Shown here piece after piece: positions 1 through 8,844 of a stretch of 64,000 nt of DNA (positions are counted from its first letter, which is position 1; every line of letters starts with the position of its first letter). The DNA comes from Ectopseudomonas alcaliphila (GTDB lineage: Bacteria > Pseudomonadota > Gammaproteobacteria > Pseudomonadales > Pseudomonadaceae). The DNA is taken from contig NZ_FNAE01000002.1 of assembly GCF_900101755.1 (NCBI RefSeq), positions 462,480-526,479 of the forward strand. Reading direction: 5' to 3'. The notes below the pieces were generated by a model, which was given only the letters and a program-made list of their open reading frames with translations, was not told the DNA's origin and did not search any database. The translations under genes were made by a program, and so were the position numbers.

Positions 1-1336
1 CGTTCTGGTAGCGCGAAAAGTTGAGCAGATCGTCGATCAGCTGCACCAGGCGATGCATCTCTTCGTCGACGGTTCGCATCAGTTCCTGCTCGCGTCCACC
101 TGACGGCAGCGACAGGCGCTCGCGCAGCAGGCTGAAAGCCATGTGCATGCCGGTGATCGGCGTACGCAGCTCGTGGGACGCGCGCAGGATGAACTCGCTG
201 CGTACCCGGTCGAAGGCGCGTTGTTTGGTGACGTCACGCAGTACCATGACGGCTCCCACGCTACCGCCCTCGCGCACCTGAACCGGGGTCAGGGCCCAGG
301 CCAGCAGCCTGGTCTCGCCGTCGCGTTCGATCTGCAGATCGGCCGGCGGCTCGCGCAACAGCTCGCCTGCCAGCACCTGGCGTAGCGCCTCGTCCACCGC
401 GTGATTGGGCAGCAGCGGACCTATTGGCTGGCCCAGGATATCGGTCTGCCAGGACAGTTGGCGCAGCGCCACCGGGTTGGCGTGCTCGATGCTGCCCTGG
501 GTGTCGAGAATGACCAGGCCATCATCGATGCTGTCGAGTACCGCCTTCAGTCGGCCCTCACTGCTGAGCAGCTGGTTGAGGTTGCTCGAATGGTATTCGC
601 GCAGAGCCTCGGTCATCAGGCCGAAGCGGCGGCTCAGCACGGCCAGTTCGAGCACCGGCGATACCGGCAGCACCACGTCGTACTTGCCTTGGCCGATCTG
701 GTCGGCGGCTCGCGCCAGCATGTCGATGGGGGCACCGAAGCGGCGGGCGATGCCGTGGGCAGTGAGTACGCCGATCGCCAGTACCGCCAGGCCGATCAGC
801 ACCAGCAGCCCGGCGATCAGACGGGAGCGCTCGGCGGCCTTTTGTTCGGCTGCGATGACCCAGGCGACGACCTGGTCCTGCTGGTCCAGCAAATGGGTGC
901 GCAGGCGATGGAAGGCGTCCATGAAGGGTTTGTGATTGGCCAGGTTGTAGGGTGTCTGATTGGCCGGCACCGCGCTGTTGGCGGCCTGCTCCATCTCCTT
1001 GTAAAGCGCCTCGGCCTGCTCCAGGCCATTGAGGTAACTGTTACCGAGGTTGGCTTTGAGGCTTTCGTCGAAGGTGGCGCGGAACGACTGGCGGACAGCC
1101 TCCAGGCGCTGTGCATCGGGCTCCTGGCCGATCAGGACGGTCAGTTCGTCGCCCAGGTTCTGGCGCAGCTTCTGACCTACGCGCACGGCATCGAAGCCAC
1201 GCTGGATCAGATCGCTCTGGCTGCGCGCCATCTGTGTGACGCTGAACAGGCCGAGCAGCAGGCCCAGCAGGGCAACGGTGATCAGCGCGGAGATGCTAAG
1301 GAACAGTCGCGTGCGAAGCTTCATCGACAGCTTCAT
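1..1336 (-). CDS. kinB: Sensor histidine kinase KinB (C-terminus off the left edge)
   Basis: Membrane sensor kinase partnered with AlgB, controlling alginate and virulence genes in Pseudomonas. Read on the minus strand from ATG at 1336 (MKLSMKLRTRLFLSISAL), it has an N-terminal membrane helix, a periplasmic region, a second helix near 840-760, HAMP and PAS regions, and a HisKA motif SHELRTPITG whose His (about residue 388) lies at 173-175. The ATPase domain is beyond the window, so the gene is partial. It begins 13 nt after the algB stop, so the two are co-transcribed. A second in-frame ATG at 1324 is possible. The assignment rests on motifs, position beside algB and remembered likeness to P. 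aeruginosa KinB. Confidence 0.93.
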   Translation of the reverse strand, partial: MKLSMKLRTRLFLSISALITVALLGLLLGLFSVTQMARSQSDLIQRGFDAVRVGQKLRQNLGDELTVLIGQEPDAQRLEAVRQSFRATFDESLKANLGNSYLNGLEQAEALYKEMEQAANSAVPANQTPYNLANHKPFMDAFHRLRTHLLDQQDQVVAWVIAAEQKAAERSRLIAGLLVLIGLAVLAIGVLTAHGIARRFGAPIDMLARAADQIGQGKYDVVLPVSPVLELAVLSRRFGLMTEALREYHSSNLNQLLSSEGRLKAVLDSIDDGLVILDTQGSIEHANPVALRQLSWQTDILGQPIGPLLPNHAVDEALRQVLAGELLREPPADLQIERDGETRLLAWALTPVQVREGGSVGAVMVLRDVTKQRAFDRVRSEFILRASHELRTPITGMHMAFSLLRERLSLPSGGREQELMRTVDEEMHRLVQLIDDLLNFSRYQN

Positions 1337-1349
1337 GGAAATCCCGTGT

Positions 1350-2702
1350 TCAGAGGTTGTACTGCTTGCGTTTGCGGTAGAGGGTCGAGGTATCGATACC
1401 CAGCGTCTTGGCTGCCATGTCGAGGGTGTTGCTGCTGGCCAGCACAGCGGCAATATGCGCCTTTTCCAGCTCTTCGAGGCTCATCGCTGCGCCGACACGC
1501 ACGGTGTTGTTCGGCGCTTCGCCGTTGCCGCCCAGGCCGAGGTGGGCAATCTCCACCGTCTCGCTCTGGCAGATGATGCTGGCGCGTTCGATGACGTTAC
1601 GCAGTTCGCGGATATTGCCCGGCCAGTGATAGGCCTGCAGGGCGGCGGCAGCCTCGGGGCTGAAGCCGCACGCCGGGCGCCCATAGTCGCTGACGAAGCG
1701 GGCGAGGAAGCGTTCGGCCAGGCCCATCACGTCTTCGTGACGTTCGCGCAGCGGCGGCAGTTTGAGGGTGATGACGTTGAGGCGGTACAGCAGATCTTCG
1801 CGGAAGCGGCCCTCGCGCACCATTTCGTCGAGGTCCAGGTTGGTGGCGGCGACGATGCGCACATCGGCGCGCCGGGTCACCGGGTCGCCGACGCGCTCGT
1901 ACTCCTTGTCCTGAATGAAGCGCAGCAGCTTGGGTTGCAGGGCCAGTGGGAAGTCGCCGATCTCGTCGAGGAACAGGGTGCCACCGTCGGCCTGGCTGAC
2001 GCGGCCCTGGGTGCTTTCGCTGGCGCCGGTGAAGGAGCCGCGGGCGTGACCGAACAGCTCGCTTTCCATCAGCTCGGCCGTCAGCGATGGACAGTTGATG
2101 GTCACGCAGGTGCGCTTGGCGCGGCGGCTCCAGCCGTGGATGGCGCGGGAAAGTTCGCCCTTGCCGGTGCCGGATTCGCCCAGAATGAGGATGTTGGCGT
2201 CGGTAGCGGCGACTTGCCGTGCGGTTTCCAGAATCGCCATCATCGCCGGGCTATGCGAGTCGAGGCCGTCCTTGGCCTTGCGCACCTCACCCTCCAGAGC
2301 CTCCAGGCGTGCGGCCAGCGTGCGCACTTCCAGCTGTTTGGCAGCGGCCAGGCGCAGTTGATCGGGGGTGCAGGGTTTGACCAGATAATCGGCGGCGCCG
2401 GCCTGGATGGCATCGACCGCGGTGTCCACGGCCGAATGTGCGGTGACGATCACCACGCGCATCCAGGGTGCCTGGATGCGCATCTGCGCCAGCAGGTCCA
2501 GGCCGTTGTCCTCGCCCAGGCGCAGGTCGAGAAAGCACAGATCGAACACCTGCCGCTGCAGCAGCGCCTCGGCTTGTGTCGCGCTGCTGGCGCCGGCGAC
2601 GTCGTAGCCTTCGTCTTCCAGGCAGTAGCGGAAAGTACGCAGGATTGCCGCTTCGTCGTCCACCAGCAGAATGCGCCCGCTGGTTTGCTCTGCAACTGCC
2701 AT
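1350..2702 (-). CDS. algB: Two-component response regulator AlgB (NtrC family)
   Basis: Response regulator of alginate biosynthesis, phosphorylated by KinB. The 450-aa protein has a receiver (acidic pocket VDDE at 15-18, phospho-acceptor Asp59 in [13 protein letters not shown]), an AAA+ domain with Walker [10 protein letters not shown] near 171-180, Walker B-like [13 protein letters not shown], and a C-terminal Fis-type helix-turn-helix ([19 protein letters not shown]). The loop that contacts sigma-54 in this family reads GSFTGA rather than GAFTGA. Length and sequence agree closely with remembered AlgB (about 449 aa). It is first in an algB-kinB operon and divergent from the BON-domain gene at 2912. 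Confidence 0.96.
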   Translation of the reverse strand: MAVAEQTSGRILLVDDEAAILRTFRYCLEDEGYDVAGASSATQAEALLQRQVFDLCFLDLRLGEDNGLDLLAQMRIQAPWMRVVIVTAHSAVDTAVDAIQAGAADYLVKPCTPDQLRLAAAKQLEVRTLAARLEALEGEVRKAKDGLDSHSPAMMAILETARQVAATDANILILGESGTGKGELSRAIHGWSRRAKRTCVTINCPSLTAELMESELFGHARGSFTGASESTQGRVSQADGGTLFLDEIGDFPLALQPKLLRFIQDKEYERVGDPVTRRADVRIVAATNLDLDEMVREGRFREDLLYRLNVITLKLPPLRERHEDVMGLAERFLARFVSDYGRPACGFSPEAAAALQAYHWPGNIRELRNVIERASIICQSETVEIAHLGLGGNGEAPNNTVRVGAAMSLEELEKAHIAAVLASSNTLDMAAKTLGIDTSTLYRKRKQYNL

Positions 2703-2783
2703 GTATGTGCTCCGTCTGACTGGTCAATGCAGCTTAGTCAGGTAAAAACCGTGCAAGTTGCACGGCCTGACTGCGCCGATACT

Positions 2784-2807
2784 GCACCCTGCATGCAGGC
2801 AGGGTGC
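2784..2807. promoter_or_regulatory. 9-6-9 palindrome, candidate enhancer site
   Basis: GCACCCTGC and GCAGGGTGC form a perfect inverted repeat separated by six bases, centred about 90 bp upstream of the expected start site of the sigma-54 promoter at 2859. It lies between two divergent genes, so it cannot be a terminator of either. It looks like an upstream activator site for an NtrC-type regulator; AlgB next door is one candidate (inference). Confidence 0.5.
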
Positions 2808-2858
2808 CTTTATGAACAATAAGATAATGTTTTTAAAGGGAATTTGATTTTTTACTGG

Positions 2859-2875
2859 CTGGCACGGGGCTTGCG
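2859..2875 (+). promoter_or_regulatory. Sigma-54 promoter for the BON-domain gene
   Basis: TGGCAC-GGGGC-TTGC matches the -24/-12 consensus (TGGCAC-N5-TTGC) exactly in sequence and spacing. The predicted start site is near 2886, 26 nt before the ATG at 2912. Confidence 0.75.
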
Positions 2876-2911
2876 ATATTCCTTGTATCGTCTCACGAAC
2901 AGGAGGAACTC

Positions 2912-3742
2912 ATGCCCCCGTTCAAGCCTTTGTTGCTGGCTGCCGGCACCGCGCTGATGCTCGGTCTGACCCCGCTGGCCAGCCACGCCGCCGAAGGCCA
3001 GCTGTCAGCGCAGCTGGATGCGGCACGCCAGGAAGGTTCGATCTGGACCGCCTTCGCGCTCAACCGGCACCTCAATCCGTTCAAGCTCGATATCGACGTG
3101 GAGGATGGTTCGGCCACCCTCAGTGGCAAGGTCGAGAACGACGTCCAGAAGGAGCTGGCCGAGCAGGTGGCACTAAGCACAGATGGCATCGATTCGGTGG
3201 ACAATCGCATCGAGGTCAGCAGCGATGCCGTCGAGGGTGATCCACCCAGCATCGTGCAACGCCTGGAGGACGCCAGCCTGGCCGCCACGGTGAAATCCAA
3301 GTTGCTGTGGAACAGCAACACCCGCGGCCTGGACATCCAGGTCAAGAGCGAAACCGGCAACATCACCCTCAGTGGCCATGCGCAGACGCCGGCGGCCAAG
3401 GAGTTGGCAGGCCAGCTGGCAGCCAATACCGATGGCGTGCGCGAGGTGTTCAACCACCTCAGCATCAGTACCGCCGACAGCAGTAGCAGCGAAGTCCAAA
3501 CGACCCTCGACGAAGCGCGCGAGGACATCAGTGACAGCTGGATCACCAGCAAGGTCAAGGCCAGCTTCCTCTACAGCCGCAATCTGGATGCGCTGAACAT
3601 TTCGGTGAACACCGACGACGGCCTGGTCCATCTGCGTGGCAGCGTGCTGAGCAGCGCCGAGAAACGTCTGGCAGTCGAGATCGCCCGCAACATCCGTGGT
3701 GTGCGTGGTGTCGACGCCGACGCCCTGCGTATCAGCAGTTGA
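2912..3742 (+). CDS. Periplasmic triple-BON domain protein (OsmY-like)
   Basis: 276-aa exported protein. A Sec signal peptide (MPPFKPLLLAAGTALMLGLT, cleaved near SHA-AEG) is followed by three BON repeats at roughly 45-105, 115-185 and 205-276, each with the pattern I-V...G...L.G.V....A...A..I.GV..V. BON domains bind phospholipid or membranes; OsmY-type proteins act in the periplasm under osmotic or envelope stress. A strong ribosome site (AGGAGGA) precedes the ATG. Expression probably depends on sigma-54. It is followed after 67 nt by a small four-helix protein gene and probably shares its transcript. The precise function is unknown. Confidence 0.85.
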   Translation: MPPFKPLLLAAGTALMLGLTPLASHAAEGQLSAQLDAARQEGSIWTAFALNRHLNPFKLDIDVEDGSATLSGKVENDVQKELAEQVALSTDGIDSVDNRIEVSSDAVEGDPPSIVQRLEDASLAATVKSKLLWNSNTRGLDIQVKSETGNITLSGHAQTPAAKELAGQLAANTDGVREVFNHLSISTADSSSSEVQTTLDEAREDISDSWITSKVKASFLYSRNLDALNISVNTDDGLVHLRGSVLSSAEKRLAVEIARNIRGVRGVDADALRISS

Positions 3743-3809
3743 ATTTCAAGCAATCCCGGCCACTGGAATGGCCATCAACCCGCAAGTCCCATCGCCAAGG
3801 AGTGAATCC

Positions 3810-4244
3810 ATGAGCAGCAAGACCGCACAACTCAATGAACTGATCGAAATCACCCGTGACGGCAAGCGCTTCTATGAGCATGCCCACGAAGAGGTCAAGG
3901 ACATCCGCCTGCAGGCGCTGTTCCGCGACATGGTGCGGGCCAAGACCGAAGTGATCGACGCCTTGAGCGTCAAGGTCGCGGCCAATCAGAGCGAGCCGGC
4001 TTCCGGCGGCACCATGCTGGGCAAGCTGCGCCAGCTCTACGCCGACACCCGCGCGACCCTGGCCAAGGATGAAGACGCCACCTACGTCGCACAGCTGGAG
4101 GAAGCGGAAGACCGCATTCTGCATGCTTTCGAAGATGCACTGGAAAGTGCGGACAACGATGTCCGTGTGCTTCTGGCCGTGGAGATGCCCAAGGTGCGTG
4201 CTTGTCACGACCGTATGCGGGCGCTGAAGCAGAATATGCAGTAA
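3810..4244 (+). CDS. PA2169-type four-helix-bundle protein (DUF2383)
   Basis: 144-aa, charged, all-helical protein without a signal peptide. The sequence (LIEITRDGKRFYEHAHEEVK at the N-terminus, then EDRILHAFEDAL) matches what I remember of the ferritin-like PA2169 family, linked in the literature to stress but without an assigned reaction. The chosen ATG has the site AAGGAG 8 nt upstream; a longer in-frame reading would run into the preceding gene and lacks a ribosome site. It ends 20 nt before a strong terminator, closing a two-gene unit with the BON protein. Confidence 0.8.
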   Translation: MSSKTAQLNELIEITRDGKRFYEHAHEEVKDIRLQALFRDMVRAKTEVIDALSVKVAANQSEPASGGTMLGKLRQLYADTRATLAKDEDATYVAQLEEAEDRILHAFEDALESADNDVRVLLAVEMPKVRACHDRMRALKQNMQ

Positions 4245-4264
4245 CGCCGGCAGCATCGTCCGAG

Positions 4265-4295
4265 CCCCTGCACGCAAGGCGTGTGGGGGTTTTTT
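4265..4295 (+). terminator. Rho-independent terminator
   Basis: Stem CCCCTGCACGC / GCGTGTGGGG (two G-T wobbles), AAG loop, then a run of T at 4290-4295, directly after the DUF2383 gene. Confidence 0.88.
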
Positions 4296-5086
4296 ATTGG
4301 GGCTGAGCGGACCGGGCTGGCTAGTTTGTGTGTTCTTTTGCGCTATTTATATTCGGGCCAAGATCATTGGCGTGTCGATCTTTCGTCTTGGTTTCGCCCC
4401 TTACGGGCGAGTCACTTTCTCTTGCTTGCCCAAGAGAAAGTAACCAAAGAGAAGGGCACCCCACCATCCGGCCCCGGCTGCGCCGGGGTTCCCTCGCTCC
4501 ATCACCACTCCAGGGGCACGCCACGAAGGGCCATCCCTGGCCCATCGTGGCTCTCGCGACATCCATGTCGCTCAACCCCTTCCGTGGCGATTCCACTCGG
4601 CCTCCTGAAGGGGATTTGGGCGTCGCCTGTAGCATCGCAGTTGAAGAGCAAATGCAAAGGCCAGACGCCGCCAATTCTAATTCCGCAAAGATTACGCAAG
4701 CTCGCGACCCGGTCCCCTCAAGAGGCCGAGTGGAGGTGTTGCGTAGGGGGGCGAGCCGCATGGATGCGGCGAGATACCGATGGCGGCCCCGCTTAATGGG
4801 TCAGGGATGGCCCATGTAAGCCGGCCCCCGGAGCAGCACCGGAGCGAGGAAACGCAGCGAAGCGGAGTAACAGCCGCAGGCTGGCCCGAAGGGTGAGCGC
4901 AGCGAATCAAGGTGTGGCGCCCGTAAGGGGCGCAACCCAAACGCTCAGCGCACGCGGTAATGAATAGTGCTAAGCCAGTAAGTGATACGTACAAAAACTT
5001 GTCAGTCCGGCATCACCCGCACTTCCCCCAAACCATGCGAAGCGCCTTTTCGCTGCTGCGACCGAAACTCGTCGACGTTCATTTAA
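4296..5086. repeat. Non-coding, hairpin-rich intergenic repeat region
   Basis: About 790 bases without a credible gene. It holds tight hairpins: TCGCCC/GGGCGA at 4394-4410 and a perfect 11-bp stem ACTTTCTCTTG/CAAGAGAAAGT at 4414-4441. Short GC-rich segments follow. Open frames here lack ribosome sites and are rich in Arg, Ser and Pro. I recall the ACTTTCTCTTG...CAAGAGAAAGTAACC block recurring in many proteobacterial genomes, where it yields spurious ORFs. Confidence 0.5.
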
Positions 5087-5104
5087 CTGTCACATTCGTT
5101 TCAT
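5087..5104 (+). promoter_or_regulatory. Pho box upstream of pstS
   Basis: CTGTCAC-ATTC-GTTTCAT: two 7-base half-sites in the direct 11-base repeat spacing recognised by PhoB. It sits 69 nt before the pstS start, as expected for phosphate-starvation induction. Confidence 0.75.
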
Positions 5105-5172
5105 ACAGTGTTCACGTGGCCTGCAGATACTTGGGCCCGTTCCATCCAACACTATCCTGCTAGGAGCAAGGC

Positions 5173-6141
5173 ATGAAACTGAAGCGTTTGATGGCGGCCC
5201 TGACTTTCGCCGCCGCTGGCGTTAGCGCCGTATCTGCTGTAGCCGCCGTCGACCCGGCTCTGCCGAACTACGAAAAGACTTCCGGTGTGTCGGGCAACCT
5301 GTCCAGCGTCGGTTCCGACTCGCTGGCCAACCTGATGACCCTGTGGGCAGAAGAGTTCAAGAAGAACTACCCCAACGTCAACATCCAGATCCAGGCTGCC
5401 GGTTCCTCCACCGCGCCGCCCGCCATGACTGAAGGCACCGCCAACATGGGCCCGATGAGCCGTCCGATGAAGGACAGCGAAATCCAGGCCTTCGAAGAGA
5501 AGTACGGCTACAAGCCGACCGCTGTACCGGTTGCCATCGACGCCCTGGCTGTGTTCGTACACAAGGACAACCCGATCAAGTCGCTGTCCATCGAGCAGGT
5601 TGATGCGATCTTCTCCAGCACCCGCCTGTGCGGTGGCGACAAGGACATCAAAACCTGGGGCGACGTTGGTCTGACTGGCGAGTGGGCCAGCAAGCCGCTG
5701 CAGCTGTTCGGCCGTAACTCGGTTTCCGGCACCTACGGTTACTTCAAGGAAGAAGCCCTGTGCAAAGGTGACTTCAAATCCAACGTCAACGAGCAGCCGG
5801 GTTCGGCTTCCGTGGTGCAGTCGATCTCCAGCACCCTGAACGCCATCGGTTACTCGGGTATCGGCTACAAGACCTCCAGCGTCCGTGCCGTACCGCTGTC
5901 GAAGAAAGGCGGCGAAGCCTTCGAAGCTTCGGAAGAGAACGCCCTGGCTGGCAAGTTCCCGCTGGCTCGCTTCTTCTACGTCTACGTCAACAAGGCGCCG
6001 AACCAGCCGCTGAGCCCGCTGGATGCCGAGTTCATCAAGCTGATGCTGTCCAAGCAGGGTCAGGAAGTGGTGATGAAAGACGGTTACATCCCGCTGCCGT
6101 CCAAGGTCGCCGAGAAGACCATGAAGGAACTGGGTCTGTAA
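5173..6141 (+). CDS. pstS: Periplasmic phosphate-binding protein PstS
   Basis: Binds inorganic phosphate in the periplasm and delivers it to PstCAB. 322 aa with a signal peptide (cleaved near VAA-VDP). Phosphate-site motifs are visible: GSDSLANL near 50, [11 protein letters not shown] near 77 and [11 protein letters not shown] near 180. The ribosome site TAGGAG lies 8 nt upstream of ATG. It opens the pst-phoU cluster behind a Pho box and is followed by a UUCG-loop hairpin that may favour pstS messenger over the downstream genes. The long Pseudomonas form (DING-like region [11 protein letters not shown]) fits this sequence. Confidence 0.95.
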   Translation: MKLKRLMAALTFAAAGVSAVSAVAAVDPALPNYEKTSGVSGNLSSVGSDSLANLMTLWAEEFKKNYPNVNIQIQAAGSSTAPPAMTEGTANMGPMSRPMKDSEIQAFEEKYGYKPTAVPVAIDALAVFVHKDNPIKSLSIEQVDAIFSSTRLCGGDKDIKTWGDVGLTGEWASKPLQLFGRNSVSGTYGYFKEEALCKGDFKSNVNEQPGSASVVQSISSTLNAIGYSGIGYKTSSVRAVPLSKKGGEAFEASEENALAGKFPLARFFYVYVNKAPNQPLSPLDAEFIKLMLSKQGQEVVMKDGYIPLPSKVAEKTMKELGL

Positions 6142-6175
6142 TCCTGGCGTCGCGCTAAGCGCTGCAATGTCTGTT

Positions 6176-6200
6176 GCCCGCCCTCTTCGGAGTGGCGGGC
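6176..6200 (+). terminator. Hairpin after pstS (terminator or attenuator)
   Basis: GCCCGCCCTC-TTCG-GAGTGGCGGGC: a 10-bp stem with one mispair and a stable TTCG tetraloop, followed by only a weak T tract. Probably ends or attenuates the pstS transcript. Confidence 0.6.
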
Positions 6201-6217
6201 TTCGTCATGTCAGCTGA

Positions 6218-6251
6218 CTGTAACTTTTCTGTCATACAACCTCGCTAGATT
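6218..6251 (+). promoter_or_regulatory. Second Pho box and -10 element, upstream of pstC
   Basis: CTGTAAC-TTTT-CTGTCAT (6218-6235) is a near-ideal Pho box. TAGATT at 6246-6251 lies 10 nt further on, the usual PhoB-to-minus-10 spacing. The start site should be near 6258, which rules out the TTG at 6250 as the pstC start. Confidence 0.8.
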
Positions 6252-6306
6252 GGCAAGCCTGGGCAGCCGCATGCGCTGCAATCAAGCCCGCGCAGAGACT
6301 TCTCGC

Positions 6307-8592
6307 ATGAACGACTTGGCAAACGAATCCGTGAACCGATCACAGAATCCCCTCGGGATCGACTTCAATACTCCCGCCCTGCAACGCAAGCGCCGCATGC
6401 GTGCGCTGAAGGACCGACTGGCGCGCTGGTATGTCTCCATTGGCGGCCTGGCGGTGCTCGGTGCCATTACTCTGATTTTTTTCTATCTGGCCCACGTCGT
6501 ACTGCCGATGTTCCAGGGCGCCGAGATGACGGCGCGCAAGGCCCAGCAACCGGCCTGGTTGGCCGAGGCGCAGGCGCCGCTGATGCTGGCAATGGAAGAG
6601 CAGAATCAGGTGGCCATGCGCCTGGACCGGGCAGGTGGCGTACAGTTCTTCAACCTGAAGAACGGCGAAGCGATGAGCCGCGTGCAACTGCCGCTGGCCG
6701 AAGGCGTCAGCGTCGCCTCTGTCAGCCAGGATCAACCGGGCAGTCGCCGCGTCGCCCTTGGCCTGTCCAACGGCCAGGTGCTGGTGCTGCAACACAACTA
6801 CAAGGTGACCTACCCGGACAACGTTCGTACCATCGCGCCGCAGATCGACTTCCCCTACGGTGAAGCGCCGATCGAGCTGGACCCACAGGGGCGTCCGCTG
6901 GAACATGTGGCGTTGAACCTCAACAGCGGCACCCTGATGCTGGCCGGCTCTACCGGCAGCGAGCTGCACCTGGTCGCGCTGAGCCGCGAAGAGAACCTGT
7001 TCACCGGCGAGGTCAGCCTCGGCGAGGATCGCATCAACCTGCCGCAGATCGCCGACCCCATCCAGGAGCTGATCCTCGATCCGCGCCAGCTGTGGTTGTA
7101 CGTGATCAATGGCGAGTCGACTGCCGACGTTTTCGATCTGCGCAAGCGCAGCCTCAACGGCCGCTATGAGCTGCTCAAAGACGCCTCCAACCGCATCACC
7201 AGCGCTACCAGCCTGCTGGGCGGCATCTCCATCATGCTGGGCGACGCCAAGGGCGGCATCCAGCAGTGGTTCATGGTGCGCGATGGTGATGGCAAGTCCA
7301 CTTTCCAGCCGGTACGCAGCTTCCAGCTGGGTAACAGCGCCGTCACCCAGATTATTCCCGAGGAGCGCCGCAAGGGCTTCATGGCGCTGGACGCCGATGG
7401 CCAGTTGGGCATCTTCCACAGCACCGCGCACCGTACCCTGCTCAAGCAGCCAGTAGCCGAGGGCAGCGCCATCGCCGCCCTGTCGCCACGCGCCAGTCGC
7501 GTGCTGGTGGAGTCGGACGGCAAGCTGCAACGCTTCGTGGTCGACAACCCGCACCCGGAAGTGTCCTGGAGCGCGCTGTGGGGCAAGGTCTGGTATGAAA
7601 GCTACCCGGAGCCGGACTACGTCTGGCAGTCGACTTCGGCCAACACCGATTTCGAATCCAAGCTGAGCCTCTCGCCGCTGGCCTTCGGCACCCTCAAGGC
7701 GGCCTTCTACGCCATGCTGCTGGCCGCTCCGCTGGCCGTGGCTGCGGCGATCTACACCGCCTACTTCATGGCGCCGCGCATGCGTACCAAGGTCAAGCCG
7801 GTGATCGAGCTGATGGAGGCGCTGCCGACGGTGATTCTCGGCTTCTTCGCCGGTCTGTTCCTCGCACCGTTCCTGGAGAACCACTTACCCGGCATCTTCA
7901 GCCTGTTGTTGCTGACACCCATCGGCATTCTGCTAACCGGCTTTCTGTGGACCAAGCTGCCCGAGAGCATTCGCCATCGCGTGCCGGAAGGCTGGGAGGC
8001 AGCACTGCTGATCCCGGTGGTGATCGCCGTGGGCTGGATTTCCTTCAGCATGAGCGGTCATGTCGAGAACTGGCTGTTCGACGGCAACATGCGGATGTGG
8101 CTGACCAATGACCTGGGCATTCCCTTCGACCAGCGCAACGCTCTGGTGGTAGGCCTGGCCATGGGCTTCGCGGTGATCCCGAACATCTACTCGATTGCCG
8201 AAGACGCAGTGTTCAGCGTGCCCAAGAGTCTCACCTTCGGTTCCCTGGCTCTGGGCGCCACGCCCTGGCAGACCCTGACCCGCGTGGTGATCCTCACTGC
8301 CAGCCCCGGCATCTTCTCGGCACTGATGATCGGCATGGGCCGCGCGGTGGGTGAGACCATGATCGTGCTGATGGCTACCGGCAACACGCCGATCATGGAC
8401 ATCAACATCTTCGAAGGCATGCGCACCCTGGCGGCCAACGTCGCTGTGGAAATGCCGGAGTCGGAGGTCGGTGGTACCCACTACCGCGTGCTGTTCCTCG
8501 CCGCGCTGGTGCTGCTGATGTTCACCTTCGTGATGAACACCCTGGCCGAGCTGATTCGTCAGCGACTGCGAGTCAAGTACTCGAGCCTGTAA
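6307..8592 (+). CDS. pstC: Phosphate ABC transporter permease PstC (long form)
   Basis: Inner-membrane permease of the Pst importer. 761 aa, more than twice the enteric PstC. After a short cytoplasmic N-terminus there is one membrane helix (about 40-65), a periplasmic region of nearly 400 residues rich in beta-propeller-like repeats, then a six-helix permease domain from about 455 with the EAA loop (LGATPWQTLTRVVILTASPG) that docks PstB. Start ATG 6307 (MNDLANESVNRSQ) was chosen because the promoter -10 overlaps the only upstream alternative. It has its own Pho box. The large insert is typical of Pseudomonas PstC as I remember it. Confidence 0.92.
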   Translation: MNDLANESVNRSQNPLGIDFNTPALQRKRRMRALKDRLARWYVSIGGLAVLGAITLIFFYLAHVVLPMFQGAEMTARKAQQPAWLAEAQAPLMLAMEEQNQVAMRLDRAGGVQFFNLKNGEAMSRVQLPLAEGVSVASVSQDQPGSRRVALGLSNGQVLVLQHNYKVTYPDNVRTIAPQIDFPYGEAPIELDPQGRPLEHVALNLNSGTLMLAGSTGSELHLVALSREENLFTGEVSLGEDRINLPQIADPIQELILDPRQLWLYVINGESTADVFDLRKRSLNGRYELLKDASNRITSATSLLGGISIMLGDAKGGIQQWFMVRDGDGKSTFQPVRSFQLGNSAVTQIIPEERRKGFMALDADGQLGIFHSTAHRTLLKQPVAEGSAIAALSPRASRVLVESDGKLQRFVVDNPHPEVSWSALWGKVWYESYPEPDYVWQSTSANTDFESKLSLSPLAFGTLKAAFYAMLLAAPLAVAAAIYTAYFMAPRMRTKVKPVIELMEALPTVILGFFAGLFLAPFLENHLPGIFSLLLLTPIGILLTGFLWTKLPESIRHRVPEGWEAALLIPVVIAVGWISFSMSGHVENWLFDGNMRMWLTNDLGIPFDQRNALVVGLAMGFAVIPNIYSIAEDAVFSVPKSLTFGSLALGATPWQTLTRVVILTASPGIFSALMIGMGRAVGETMIVLMATGNTPIMDINIFEGMRTLAANVAVEMPESEVGGTHYRVLFLAALVLLMFTFVMNTLAELIRQRLRVKYSSL

Positions 8593-8844
8593 AACATGCC
8601 TGCGCAGCAGGCCAACTGATGACCCTCTCCCATTCATGGGAGACGACTGCAAGGATGCAGGAGTTAGAGCGACGCAGGATGCCCAGGCCGAGGGTGCCCC
8701 GAAGGGGCGGGAGAGGGCGTTTCGGCCGCGTGCCGTAACCCTCTCCCTCAACCCCTCTCCCGCAAGCGGGAGAGGGGAGAAAAGCAGCCTCTCTCCTTTC
8801 TGGGAGGGAGGCGCAATGCAAGATTTCATTCAAGGTGTGATGCC
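8593..8844. repeat. pstC-pstA spacer with GC-rich inverted repeats
   Basis: 252 bases inside the pst operon carrying CCCTCTCCC...GGGAGAGGG-type palindromes (for example 8757-8777, CCTCTCCCGC/GCGGGAGAGG). No gene. It may stabilise or attenuate the operon messenger; similar CCCTCTCCC hairpins occur near 29350. Confidence 0.55.

Noticed and set aside
4281..4994. Several 100-170-codon frames in the gap before pstS
   Set aside because: Overlapping on both strands, Arg/Pro/Ser-rich, no ribosome sites, and they cross hairpins of a repeat region.
6250..6306. TTG at 6250 as pstC start
   Set aside because: It overlaps the -10 element of the Pho-box promoter; ATG 6307 is downstream of the predicted start site.
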